Shown: in pieces, positions 56,637 through 64,000 of the stretch
Numbering within the stretch: position 1 is the stretch's first letter
How the letters are laid out: each line of letters begins with the position of its first letter
Assembly: GCF_012932965.1 (NCBI RefSeq)
Contig: NZ_JABBXH010000002.1
Location: forward strand, 582,623 to 646,622
From: Thalassotalea algicola
GTDB lineage: Bacteria; Pseudomonadota; Gammaproteobacteria; Enterobacterales; Alteromonadaceae
Reading direction: 5' to 3'
DNA length: 64,000 nt
Program-made: the position numbers and the translations under genes
The notes under the pieces: model-generated
What the model saw: the letters and a program-made list of their open reading frames with translations, nothing else
What the model was told of the DNA's origin: nothing
Databases searched by the model: none

Positions 56637-57625
56637 AAAAGCTTGCAATCCTCATGTTGTTTATTGCGTTGTCTATATTGTTTGGCTGGCAGCAAATGAA
56701 TAGTGCACTGCAACAACCATTAAATTTAAAAAATGAACGGTTACTGACGATTACTGCTGGCACGACTATGCATAAGTTTTCAAAGGAGCTAGTAAATGAT
56801 GGCTATATCGATAGCCGATTTTGGTTAAGAAACTACGCTCGATTATTTCCAGGAAAAGTTGCATTAAAAGTTGGAACTTATCAGCTATTACCAGGCGACT
56901 CACTATTGCAAGTCATTGAAAAGGTAACCAGAGGCAAGGAACATCAATTACAAATTACATTTGTTGAGGGTTCTACGCTTAAAGAATGGTTAAGCCAATT
57001 GAGAAATAATAAATATATTTTAAAAAGTGCTGCCACAGAAAGCCCTAGTGCTCTATCTAAAGCGTTGAGCACTGAATATAAACATTTAGAAGGTTGGTTT
57101 TTTCCTGAAACCTATGCATTTACTCCAGAAACTCAAGATATAGATATTGTTAAACGGGCCTACCAGAAAATGCAGCGAGAACTTGCAGCATTATGGCAAA
57201 ATAGGGCTAGCGATCTACCCTATAGCAATAGTTATGAAGCGTTGATTATGGCGTCAATAATTGAAAAAGAAACTGCTGTAATTGAAGAGCAGCCCAGAAT
57301 TGCAGCCGTATTTGTTAACCGTTTAAACAAAAAAATGCGTCTACAAACAGATCCAACCGTTATCTATGGTTTAGGAGATAGGTACAAAGGTGATATAACT
57401 CGAAAGCACCTTAGGGAAAAAACGGCGTATAATACATATCGAATTAATGGCTTACCGCCAACACCAATAGCGATGCCAGGTTTAAAAGCTATAAAAGCCG
57501 CTTTAAATCCAGAGCAAAGTGACTACTTGTACTTTGTAAGTAAAGGAAATGGTACTCATTATTTCTCCAAATCGTTGGCAGAGCATAATCAAGCAGTTAG
57601 AAAATATCAGTTAGGAAAGTCTTAA
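56633..57625 (+). CDS. mltG: endolytic murein transglycosylase MltG
   Basis: This 330-residue inner-membrane enzyme cuts nascent peptidoglycan and is thought to end glycan strand growth. It has an N-terminal membrane helix (about 4-20), a LysM-like region and the catalytic domain with Glu211 in [10 protein letters not shown]. Further conserved stretches are [26 protein letters not shown] and [13 protein letters not shown]. The start ATG overlaps the pabC stop (four bases) and its stop overlaps the tmk start by one base. Confidence 0.96.
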   Translation: MKKLAILMLFIALSILFGWQQMNSALQQPLNLKNERLLTITAGTTMHKFSKELVNDGYIDSRFWLRNYARLFPGKVALKVGTYQLLPGDSLLQVIEKVTRGKEHQLQITFVEGSTLKEWLSQLRNNKYILKSAATESPSALSKALSTEYKHLEGWFFPETYAFTPETQDIDIVKRAYQKMQRELAALWQNRASDLPYSNSYEALIMASIIEKETAVIEEQPRIAAVFVNRLNKKMRLQTDPTVIYGLGDRYKGDITRKHLREKTAYNTYRINGLPPTPIAMPGLKAIKAALNPEQSDYLYFVSKGNGTHYFSKSLAEHNQAVRKYQLGKS

Positions 57626-58257
57626 TGAGTTTAGGAAAGTTTATTGTCATTGAAGGTATGGAAGGGGCAGGTAAGTCTTCGGCAATTTCAGTTATTACAG
57701 AGGCTTTAAAAGAGCAAAGTATTGCATTTATTCAAACAAGGGAGCCTGGCGGTACACCTCTAGCAGAGCAGCTTCGCGATATTGTGAAATCAGCGAGCCA
57801 TGAAGAAACCCTTACCCAAGAGACAGAGCTTATGCTGATGTATGCCAGTAGAAGTCAGTTATTAGCGAATGTAATTGCACCTGCACTTAACAAAGGTAAC
57901 TGGGTTATAGGCGACAGACATGACTTATCATCTCGTGCATACCAAGGTGGTGGTCGTCAAATAGATGATACGGTAATGGAAACCTTAGCTCAGGTAACTT
58001 TAAAAGGTTTTAAGCCCGATTTAACCTTATATCTCGATATTGAACCGGCCATTGGATTATCTCGTGCGAAAGCTCGTGGAGAGTTAGATCGAATAGAATT
58101 AGAACAAATGGATTTCTTTGAACGTGTACATGCTAAATATAAAGCGCTTGCCGACAAAGACGATAGCATAGTGACAATTGATGCGAGCCAAGCCATGGAC
58201 AAAGTTCACCAAGATATCCGTTTAGCATTACAGCAGTTTATTACTCAAAATGCATAA
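57625..58257 (+). CDS. tmk: thymidylate kinase
   Basis: This 210-residue kinase phosphorylates dTMP to dTDP. It has the P-loop [10 protein letters not shown], the substrate motif [15 protein letters not shown], and [15 protein letters not shown] in the LID-associated region. It is tightly coupled: one-base overlap with mltG and 8-bp overlap with holB. Confidence 0.97.
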   Translation: MSLGKFIVIEGMEGAGKSSAISVITEALKEQSIAFIQTREPGGTPLAEQLRDIVKSASHEETLTQETELMLMYASRSQLLANVIAPALNKGNWVIGDRHDLSSRAYQGGGRQIDDTVMETLAQVTLKGFKPDLTLYLDIEPAIGLSRAKARGELDRIELEQMDFFERVHAKYKALADKDDSIVTIDASQAMDKVHQDIRLALQQFITQNA

Positions 58258-59200
58258 CGAAGAATATAGCTGGTTAGCCCCACATCAAAGTCGATTGTCG
58301 ACACAAATCAAGCAACAGAAGTTGCCACATGCTTTGCTTATTACCGGAGCAAAAGGGGCAGGAAAATCACGATTGGCGAACTGGTTAAGTCAAACCATTC
58401 AATGTCAGCAAATTTATCAAGATCAAACTGGCGTTTTGCTACCTTGTGGAGTTTGTAAACATTGCCAATTACAGAAGAGCCAAACATTTCCTGATATTGT
58501 TGTAATCGAAGAGGCTGACTCGACGATTAGTGTCGATAACATTAGGGCAGTGACGCGATTTTTTGAGACTAAATCTCAGATTGCTCAGCGTAAGGTTGTA
58601 TTAATTAATACGGTTGAAAATATGACCGTTTCTGCAGCTAATGCACTATTAAAAACACTGGAAGAGCCTAATGAAGGCAACCTTTTAATATTAACTACAG
58701 AACATTTAGAACATTTATTACCAACAATAATCAGTCGCTGTCAGCGTGTAGAATTGCGCCCACAACTTGAAGAACAATTTACCCAAGGCACACTATCTGA
58801 GCCATATGCGAATACAAGTTATTTGCCAGAGCTTAAAGATAGTGAGGTTCAACAAGCTTATCGGACATTCCTTGATGCTTTTATCCAGTGTTTAACCAAC
58901 CCAGCAGGCATTATTTCATTTGAACAGCAGTTAAACTCCTCAGAGCGAACTCTAATTTGGTTGGAGCGAATAGTTACACACCTAATGCGGGCTAAAAGTG
59001 GTTGGCAAACTCCACAAGAATTAGCCGAAGAGTATAATTTAGCTGCTAACAAATTAGATAATGATTCGTTGTTGGCTATTTTTCAGTTAATATTAGCAGC
59101 TAATAAACAGGTGAAAGAATACTCACAAGTTAATTCGGCTATGTTAAAACAACAATTGATTGTAGATTTGGCTGAGATCATTGCAGGTATTGAGAGTTAA
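58250..59200 (+). CDS. holB: DNA polymerase III subunit delta prime
   Basis: This 316-residue clamp-loader subunit has an AAA+ fold with [13 protein letters not shown], the zinc module [17 protein letters not shown] and a sensor-type SRCQRVEL motif. The C-terminal helical collar domain spans about 210-316. It overlaps tmk by 8 bp and precedes pilZ by one base. Confidence 0.95.
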   Translation: MHNEEYSWLAPHQSRLSTQIKQQKLPHALLITGAKGAGKSRLANWLSQTIQCQQIYQDQTGVLLPCGVCKHCQLQKSQTFPDIVVIEEADSTISVDNIRAVTRFFETKSQIAQRKVVLINTVENMTVSAANALLKTLEEPNEGNLLILTTEHLEHLLPTIISRCQRVELRPQLEEQFTQGTLSEPYANTSYLPELKDSEVQQAYRTFLDAFIQCLTNPAGIISFEQQLNSSERTLIWLERIVTHLMRAKSGWQTPQELAEEYNLAANKLDNDSLLAIFQLILAANKQVKEYSQVNSAMLKQQLIVDLAEIIAGIES

Positions 59201-59201
59201 C

Positions 59202-59528
59202 ATGAATAATTTATATTTGGAATTTATAACAGAGCGGGACTTATACCAGTCGTATATGCCGTTTTTGAAGCATGGTGGCTTATTTGTTAGAACGCCTGAG
59301 TATTTTGAACTAGGTGCTGAGGTTACACTTGACGTATTGTTACCTGATTCACTTGAAAAGTCATCTGTTAAAGGCGAAGTTTGCTGGTTAACACCGGTTG
59401 GAGCGCAAAATGGTACCCCACCAGGTGTTGGCGTAAGTTTTATTGAAGACAATGAAAACGTTCGTGGTCAAATAGAAAAAATGATCGCCCGCCATTTAAA
59501 CTCGTCTGAACCAACTCTTACTATGTAA
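59202..59528 (+). CDS. pilZ: PilZ-domain type IV pilus protein
   Basis: This 108-residue protein matches Pseudomonas PilZ: YMPFLKHGGLFVRTPEYFELG, LPDSLEKS and GVGVSFIED. It lacks the RxxxR motif needed to bind c-di-GMP, as does the original PilZ, so it works through protein partners in pilus assembly. The start is ATG 59202 directly after the holB stop; an earlier in-frame ATG at 59181 would overlap holB. The holB-pilZ-tatD order is conserved in pilus-forming gammaproteobacteria. Confidence 0.92.
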   Translation: MNNLYLEFITERDLYQSYMPFLKHGGLFVRTPEYFELGAEVTLDVLLPDSLEKSSVKGEVCWLTPVGAQNGTPPGVGVSFIEDNENVRGQIEKMIARHLNSSEPTLTM

Positions 59529-59547
59529 GCACAAATTAAGGTTTATT

Positions 59548-60315
59548 GTGTATATCGATTCCCATTGTCACTTAGATCGTCTTGATTTAAGTGAGTTTAA
59601 TCATGAAATTAATAATGTAGTATCCGCTGCTTCTGCAGCAGGTGTTAACAAAATGCTTTGTGTCAGTGTCACGTTAGAAGATTTTCCTGCAATGGTAGAG
59701 AAAACCGCGGGATTTGATAATGTGTATTTGTCATGTGGCGTTCATCCGCTTAACCAAGAACATGTGACTAACATTGAACAACTAGAGTCTTTGGCTAAAA
59801 CCCCTCGTGTAATTGCGGTAGGTGAAACCGGCTTAGATTACTACTATGCGCCGGAAACAAAGCAGCTTCAGCTAGATGCGTTTGTTAAACATATTCAAGT
59901 AGCACGAAACATTAATAAACCATTAATTATCCATACGCGTGATGCTAGAGAAGATACAATAAATCTCTTGAAAGCTGAAGGCGCACAACAAGTTGGTGGT
60001 ATTCTTCATTGTTTTACTGAAAGCTGGGAAATGGCTAAACAGGCAATTGATTTAGGCTTTTACATTTCGTTTTCTGGCATTGTCACGTTTAAAAATGCTC
60101 ATGAATTAAGAGAGGTTGCCAGGAAGGTACCTGCAGATAGGTTCCTTATTGAAACTGACGCCCCTTATCTAGCGCCTGTACCTCATCGCGGTAAACAAAA
60201 TCAGCCAGCCTATGTAGTTGAAGTTGCCAAGCATTTAGCCAGTATCCGTGGGTGTAGTGTCGAACAAATTGCACAGCAGTCAACAGATAACTTCAATCAA
60301 TTATTTCAATTATAA
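59548..60315 (+). CDS. TatD-family metal-dependent hydrolase (YcfH-like)
   Basis: This 255-residue TIM-barrel hydrolase has metal-ligand motifs SHCHLD, AVGETGLDYYY, IIHTRDA, GILHCFTES and ETDAPYLAP, all intact. It starts at GTG 59548 with AAGG upstream. Members act as 3'-5' exonucleases or D-aminoacyl hydrolases; the YcfH branch next to holB is not clearly characterised. It ends the fab-tmk-holB transcription run. Confidence 0.93.
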   Translation: MYIDSHCHLDRLDLSEFNHEINNVVSAASAAGVNKMLCVSVTLEDFPAMVEKTAGFDNVYLSCGVHPLNQEHVTNIEQLESLAKTPRVIAVGETGLDYYYAPETKQLQLDAFVKHIQVARNINKPLIIHTRDAREDTINLLKAEGAQQVGGILHCFTESWEMAKQAIDLGFYISFSGIVTFKNAHELREVARKVPADRFLIETDAPYLAPVPHRGKQNQPAYVVEVAKHLASIRGCSVEQIAQQSTDNFNQLFQL

Positions 60316-60340
60316 AAGTTAAAGAGTAGTAGATAAAAAA

Positions 60341-60397
60341 GGACCCGAAACATACGACAGTTTCGGGTTCCAGGGGAATGGCTCAATGGGCTGAGCC
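60341..60397. terminator. two adjacent hairpins after tatD
   Basis: GGACCCGAAAC (60341-60351) pairs with GTTTCGGGTTCC (60360-60371), with one bulge. It is preceded by AAAAAA, so it looks like a minus-strand terminator, although no minus-strand gene lies here. A second hairpin GGCTCA/TGAGCC (60380-60397) follows. The rest of the 357-bp gap 60316-60672 is AT-rich; I see no other gene. Confidence 0.45.
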
Positions 60398-60672
60398 GTG
60401 CGCTAATTAACTAAATCGAATCGAAAACTGCGAGCATTGATTAAATATTGAGCTAATGTATTTTTAAGTGTAGTGCATTATTTGGGCATTGCTAGAAAAA
60501 TCAATATATTTTTTAAGTGTTTAATATTTAACAGTTTAATTTAATGTCTTTCTTTGTTTGTCACAGCTTATACCTGATTGTTAACTGGTTGTTCACAAGT
60601 TATCTACAGCTGGGCATCAATTCACTTTTATGACATTATTCCTTTACCAAATTAAATAATAAGAAGACATTA

Positions 60673-61902
60673 GTGTTAAATAAAATTTGGATTAGCTTTT
60701 TCTTTTTAGCGTTATTTTCTGCACTATATCAATGGTTGTTCAACGGCAATCAAGAAATTTTTGCTGCACTAATCAATAGCATTTTTGATATGTCTAAAGT
60801 AACGGTTGATATTGCTATTGGCTTAATAGGTATACTCAGCTTTTGGCTTGGCGTAATGAAGATTGCCGAGCAAGCGGGGGTTATTAATAAAATAGCACAA
60901 TGGATTTCCCCGTTATTTACTCGGTTAATGCCACAAGTGCCCAAAGGTCATCCTGCGATGGGATCGATGACGATGAATTTGTCGGCGAATTTTTTAGGGT
61001 TAGACAATGCGGCAACCCCGTTAGGGTTAAAGGCCATGAAGGACCTTCAAAGCTTAAATCCTAATAAAGATACAGCAACCGATGCTCAAATTCTTTTTTT
61101 AGTGCTCAACACCAGTTCAGTCACATTATTTCCTATCGCAGTCTTTGTTTATCGTGCTCAGCAAGGTGCTGTTAATCCAACCGATGTCTTCATACCTATT
61201 CTTTTAGCAACATTTGCGTCGAGTTTTGCGGGGTTACTAGCGGTTTCATATAAACAAAAGATCCATTTAATGCAAAAAGTGGTGTTGATGTATTTTAGCG
61301 CTGGTATCGCCATACTGTTCGCACTAATTATTTATTTTGCTCAGTTAAGTAGCGAGTTATTGTCACAACAATCTTCATTATTAGGTAATTCCTTGATCTT
61401 TATGACCATCATTGCATTTATCTCTGCGGCTATTTATCGCAAAGTTGATGTTTATGATGCGTTTATCACAGGGGCCAAAGAAGGCTTTGAAACGAGTATT
61501 AAACTCATCCCTTATCTACTCGCGATGTTAGTCGCAATAGGAATCTTAAGAGCTAGTGGTGCGTTAGGGCTAATTGTCGACATATTTCGTAGTTTCTTTA
61601 CTTTATTAGGAGTTAATACCAGTTTTGTAGATGCATTACCGACAGCATTAATGAAACCATTAAGTGGCTCAGGTTCAAGGGCGATGATGATTGAAACAAT
61701 GAATACCTATGGAGCAGACTCTTTTGCTGGCCGCTTGGCATCTGTGATGCAGGGCTCTACAGAAACGACATTTTATGTATTAGCGGTATATTTTGGCTCA
61801 GTAGGTATCAAGCATACTCGTCACGCTGTTTCATGCGGTCTTATTGCTGATTTTGCGGGAATTTTTGCCGCGGTGTGTGTTTGTTACTGGTTTTTTGGTT
61901 AA
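60673..61902 (+). CDS. SpmA/SpmB-like nucleoside-recognition (Gate) membrane protein
   Basis: This 409-residue inner-membrane protein has about ten hydrophobic segments. The N-terminal half (MNLSANFLGLDNAATPLGLKAM) resembles SpmA and the C-terminal half (LPTALMKPLSGSGSRAM, then STETTFYVLAVYFGSVG) resembles SpmB. In spore formers these are two separate proteins needed for spore dehydration; here they are one chain in a non-spore-former. A transport function is likely, with unknown substrate. It starts at GTG 60673 after AAGAAG. Confidence 0.82.
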   Translation: MLNKIWISFFFLALFSALYQWLFNGNQEIFAALINSIFDMSKVTVDIAIGLIGILSFWLGVMKIAEQAGVINKIAQWISPLFTRLMPQVPKGHPAMGSMTMNLSANFLGLDNAATPLGLKAMKDLQSLNPNKDTATDAQILFLVLNTSSVTLFPIAVFVYRAQQGAVNPTDVFIPILLATFASSFAGLLAVSYKQKIHLMQKVVLMYFSAGIAILFALIIYFAQLSSELLSQQSSLLGNSLIFMTIIAFISAAIYRKVDVYDAFITGAKEGFETSIKLIPYLLAMLVAIGILRASGALGLIVDIFRSFFTLLGVNTSFVDALPTALMKPLSGSGSRAMMIETMNTYGADSFAGRLASVMQGSTETTFYVLAVYFGSVGIKHTRHAVSCGLIADFAGIFAAVCVCYWFFG

Positions 61903-62192
61903 GTCATTTCTTTTTGCTTAACTTAAGGTATTTACTGCTGTCAGCGCTGTAGTCGTGCAAGCTTAATATGTGTTTGCTAATCAATTTATCTAAAATAATG
62001 CCGAATTTAATCGTTATTTATAGCTTCACCCTTGTTTGTTTGCGCTTTGATGATAGTTCCATTAAAGCTTTAAGCCAATAATAGCCCAGCAGTTCAAACA
62101 CTTGGGCACTGTTTGATATTCTTCAATTTCATTACTTTGTAGCTAATTCGTCTTATGCTTATTGATATAGTTAGCTTTTAGTATTTGGAGTT

Positions 62193-62276
62193 ATTGTCGA
62201 CAATGTTCGTGTGTTTTATTTGACATATCGTTTATTTGAGCTATTATTCGCGTTATATTTTAAAAGTGTCGACAAT
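62193..62276 (+). promoter_or_regulatory. GntR-regulator promoter flanked by two GTCGAC operators
   Basis: ATTGTCGACAAT (62193-62204) is a perfect 12-bp palindrome. TGTCGACAAT (62267-62276) repeats its core just before the start codon at 62279. Between them lie TTGACA (62220-62225) and TATTAT (62242-62247), 16 bases apart. This fits autoregulation by the GntR protein, with one operator upstream and one in the leader. The rest of the 376-bp gap 61903-62278 shows nothing else I can support. Confidence 0.7.
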
Positions 62277-62278
62277 CC

Positions 62279-62983
62279 ATGCCGTTACAAAACCCTACTC
62301 GACAGGCGCCAATTACTGCCGCAGATAAAGTATTCGAACAGCTTCAACATGCAATTGTCGAAGGTGATATTGCCGCAGGCACTAAGATTAGTGAACCTGA
62401 ACTGGCAAAGAAGTATGAAGTATCAAGGGCTACCTTAAGAGAAGCAATCAACCGTTTAGAAAAGTGTCATTTGGTTGAACGCCAAGCAAATATTGGCGCT
62501 CGTATTGTCGAATGTTCTGTAGAAGGGTTACTTGATCTCTATATTACTCGAGAAGCTTTAGAAGGCATGGCTTGCCGACAAGCTGCTGCTAATATGACAG
62601 ATGAAGAGATTGTTCAAATGCAATCTATGTTAGCAGAGCATGCGAAAGCAAAAGAGTTACAAGAAGGTGTAGCTTATTATCAAGAAGAGGGTGACCTAGA
62701 CTTTCATTACAAGGTCATTCTAGGCAGTCATAATCAACAACTCATCAATATTCTATGTGGCCAGCTTTATCACTTGCTGCGTATGTATCGTTGCCAATTT
62801 GGCATGAATAGCCCTCGAGCCACTCGCGCTTTTGATGAACATTCTCGAATTATTGACGCCATTGCTGATCGTGATGGTGAATTAGCCGAAATTCTCATGC
62901 GTCGTCATATAGCGGCGTCGCGTAAAAACATTGAAAAGAAAATTGCGCAGCACAAGCTGCAACAACATAACGAGGACAAATAA
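62279..62983 (+). CDS. GntR-family (FadR/FCD) regulator of the methylcitrate genes
   Basis: This 234-residue repressor-type protein has an N-terminal winged helix-turn-helix (about 15-80; [25 protein letters not shown]) and a C-terminal all-helical FCD ligand domain (about 90-225) with Asp/His metal-type residues ([20 protein letters not shown]). It is immediately upstream of prpB and so very likely controls propionate catabolism; 2-methylcitrate or a related acid is the probable ligand. GTCGAC-centred sites flank its promoter. Its stop lies one base before the prpB start. Confidence 0.9.
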   Translation: MPLQNPTRQAPITAADKVFEQLQHAIVEGDIAAGTKISEPELAKKYEVSRATLREAINRLEKCHLVERQANIGARIVECSVEGLLDLYITREALEGMACRQAAANMTDEEIVQMQSMLAEHAKAKELQEGVAYYQEEGDLDFHYKVILGSHNQQLINILCGQLYHLLRMYRCQFGMNSPRATRAFDEHSRIIDAIADRDGELAEILMRRHIAASRKNIEKKIAQHKLQQHNEDK

Positions 62984-62984
62984 T

Positions 62985-63875
62985 ATGTCTGTACAATTAT
63001 CTCCTGGTGCAAAGTTTCGACAAGCATTAGAAAACAACAAGCCGTTAGCGGTTGTAGGTACTATAAATGCGTACTGTGCCATGATGGCAGAGCAGATTGG
63101 CCATCAGGCAATCTATCTTTCTGGTGGTGGTGTAGCGAATGCTTCTTACGGTTTACCTGATTTGGGTATGACATCATTAAATGATGTGATTGCTGATGTT
63201 CAGCGCATTACTTCAGCATCAAGTTTGCCGCTATTAGTCGACATCGATACCGGTTGGGGAGGCGCATTCAATATCGCTAAGACTATTCGTGATATGGAGA
63301 AGGCTGGTGCCGCTGCAGTTCATATTGAAGACCAAGTTGCTCAAAAGCGTTGTGGTCACCGTCCTAATAAAGAAATCGTATCTACAGAAGAAATGGTCGA
63401 TCGTATCAAAGCGGCTGTTGATGCACGTACAGATAAAGACTTCTTTATCATGGCCCGTACAGATGCATTCGCACAAGAAGGTTTAGAGGCTGCTCTAGAA
63501 CGTGCCAAAGCATATGTTGCCGCTGGTGCCGACGGTATTTTTGCCGAAGCAGTTAAAACTGAAGAACATTATCGTGCCTTTTCTGAAGCATTAGATGTAC
63601 CAATTTTGGCGAATATTACTGAGTTTGGTCAAACGGAACTATGGAACCAAAAAGAATTAGGTGAGTGGGGCGCAGATATGGTGCTTTACCCATTATCGGC
63701 GTTCAGAGCAATGAATAAAGCTGCAGAGTCTGTGTACCGCACACTATTAACTGATGGCGATCAAAAAGCTGAAATAGATAATATGCAAACTCGTATGGAC
63801 TTATACGATTACCTTGGATACCACGATTTTGAACAAAAATTAGATAGTTTGTTCTCGGAAGGCAAAAACAAATAA
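62985..63875 (+). CDS. prpB: 2-methylisocitrate lyase
   Basis: This 296-residue enzyme, the same length as E. coli PrpB, splits 2-methylisocitrate into pyruvate and succinate in propionate breakdown. The catalytic KRCGH motif is present ([11 protein letters not shown]), along with metal-site residues in DIDTGWGG and HIEDQ. The start is ATG 62985 after GAGG; an in-frame ATG at 62931 would overlap the regulator and is not conserved. Confidence 0.97.
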   Translation: MSVQLSPGAKFRQALENNKPLAVVGTINAYCAMMAEQIGHQAIYLSGGGVANASYGLPDLGMTSLNDVIADVQRITSASSLPLLVDIDTGWGGAFNIAKTIRDMEKAGAAAVHIEDQVAQKRCGHRPNKEIVSTEEMVDRIKAAVDARTDKDFFIMARTDAFAQEGLEAALERAKAYVAAGADGIFAEAVKTEEHYRAFSEALDVPILANITEFGQTELWNQKELGEWGADMVLYPLSAFRAMNKAAESVYRTLLTDGDQKAEIDNMQTRMDLYDYLGYHDFEQKLDSLFSEGKNK

Positions 63876-63951
63876 ACCTTATAAATATTAAAGAGCTACA
63901 TTTTCGCTGATTGTGGCTCAATACAACAAGTTAAAAATTGAGGAAAGTGTC

Positions 63952-64000
63952 ATGGTCGATAAAAAATTAGGTGGTGCAGGCCTTCGTGGTCAGAGTGCAG
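63952..64000 (+). CDS. prpC: 2-methylcitrate synthase (partial, 5' end only)
   Basis: Sixteen codons are visible from ATG 63952 (GAGG at 63939-63942): VDKKLGGAGLRGQSA. This GAGLRGQSA start is typical of PrpC, which condenses propionyl-CoA with oxaloacetate. Position after prpB supports the call. The rest lies outside the window. Confidence 0.85.
   Translation, partial: MVDKKLGGAGLRGQSA

Noticed and set aside
56177-56716. 179-residue minus-strand open frame opposite pabC and mltG
   Set aside because: It spans the overlap of two well-supported genes and has no domain or initiation signal.
60600-60608. TTATCTACA, resembling a DnaA box
   Set aside because: It is one mismatch from TTATCCACA, is alone, and lies beside no origin-type repeats; chance occurrence in AT-rich DNA is likely.

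Overview
The window is chromosomal DNA of a low-GC marine gammaproteobacterium of the Alteromonadales. A Colwelliaceae member such as Thalassotalea or Colwellia fits best. This is inferred from AT-rich codon use, enterobacterial-type housekeeping gene order (gyrA-serC-aroA-cmk-rpsA-ihfB-lapAB-pyrF; rne / rluC / yceD-rpmF-plsX-fabHDG-acpP-fabF-pabC-mltG-tmk-holB-pilZ-tatD) and the family-level look of the proteins. No phage, insertion sequence, CRISPR array, tRNA or rRNA gene was seen.

Layout. 1-1804: the start of an M24 aminopeptidase (cut by the window edge) and a coiled-coil/Sel1 protein, both on the minus strand. 2156-24825: about 22.7 kb of same-strand signalling genes: STAS, cheY, cheA, two cheW, a soluble globin-PAS-PAS-PAS chemoreceptor, cheR, cheD, cheB, a membrane-hairpin MCP, a STAS anti-sigma antagonist, a REC-PP2C-HATPase switch protein, a REC-GGDEF cyclase, an orphan REC protein, two hybrid histidine kinases and a REC-GGDEF-Hpt protein. 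24833-28706: class Ia ribonucleotide reductase (nrdA-nrdB-yfaE, minus). 29120-30489: ubiG plus a HAD phosphatase (minus). 30574-32177: an amino-acid permease and a small conserved protein. 32574-43614: gyrA, serC, aroA, cmk, rpsA, ihfB, lapA, lapB, pyrF and a ComEA-like protein. 43693-46605: rne (minus). 47171-60315: rluC, a HAD hydrolase, yceF (minus), then the fatty-acid synthesis run through to tatD. 60673-61902: an SpmA/SpmB-like membrane protein. 62279-64000: the start of a methylcitrate (propionate) operon: GntR regulator, prpB, and the first codons of prpC.

The most interesting region is the 2.1-24.8 kb signalling locus. It has no flagellar genes. Its main receptor is predicted to be cytoplasmic and haem-binding and ends in a CheR-docking type pentapeptide (EWEEF). 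The locus joins a chemosensory array to a partner-switch module that resembles the Shewanella CrsA/CrsR control of sigma-S, to two predicted diguanylate cyclases and to two phosphorelay kinases. Three non-homologous proteins in it end in the same acidic -ELF tail, a candidate shared docking tag. My reading, which is inference, is an oxygen- or redox-responsive hub that controls the general stress response and c-di-GMP rather than swimming.

Other points are a near-consensus promoter that would make the yceD-rpmF mRNA essentially leaderless, paired GTCGAC operators around the GntR promoter, an NrdR-box-like site before nrdA, a 13-codon leader-like reading frame one base before aroA, and stem-loops in the rne leader.
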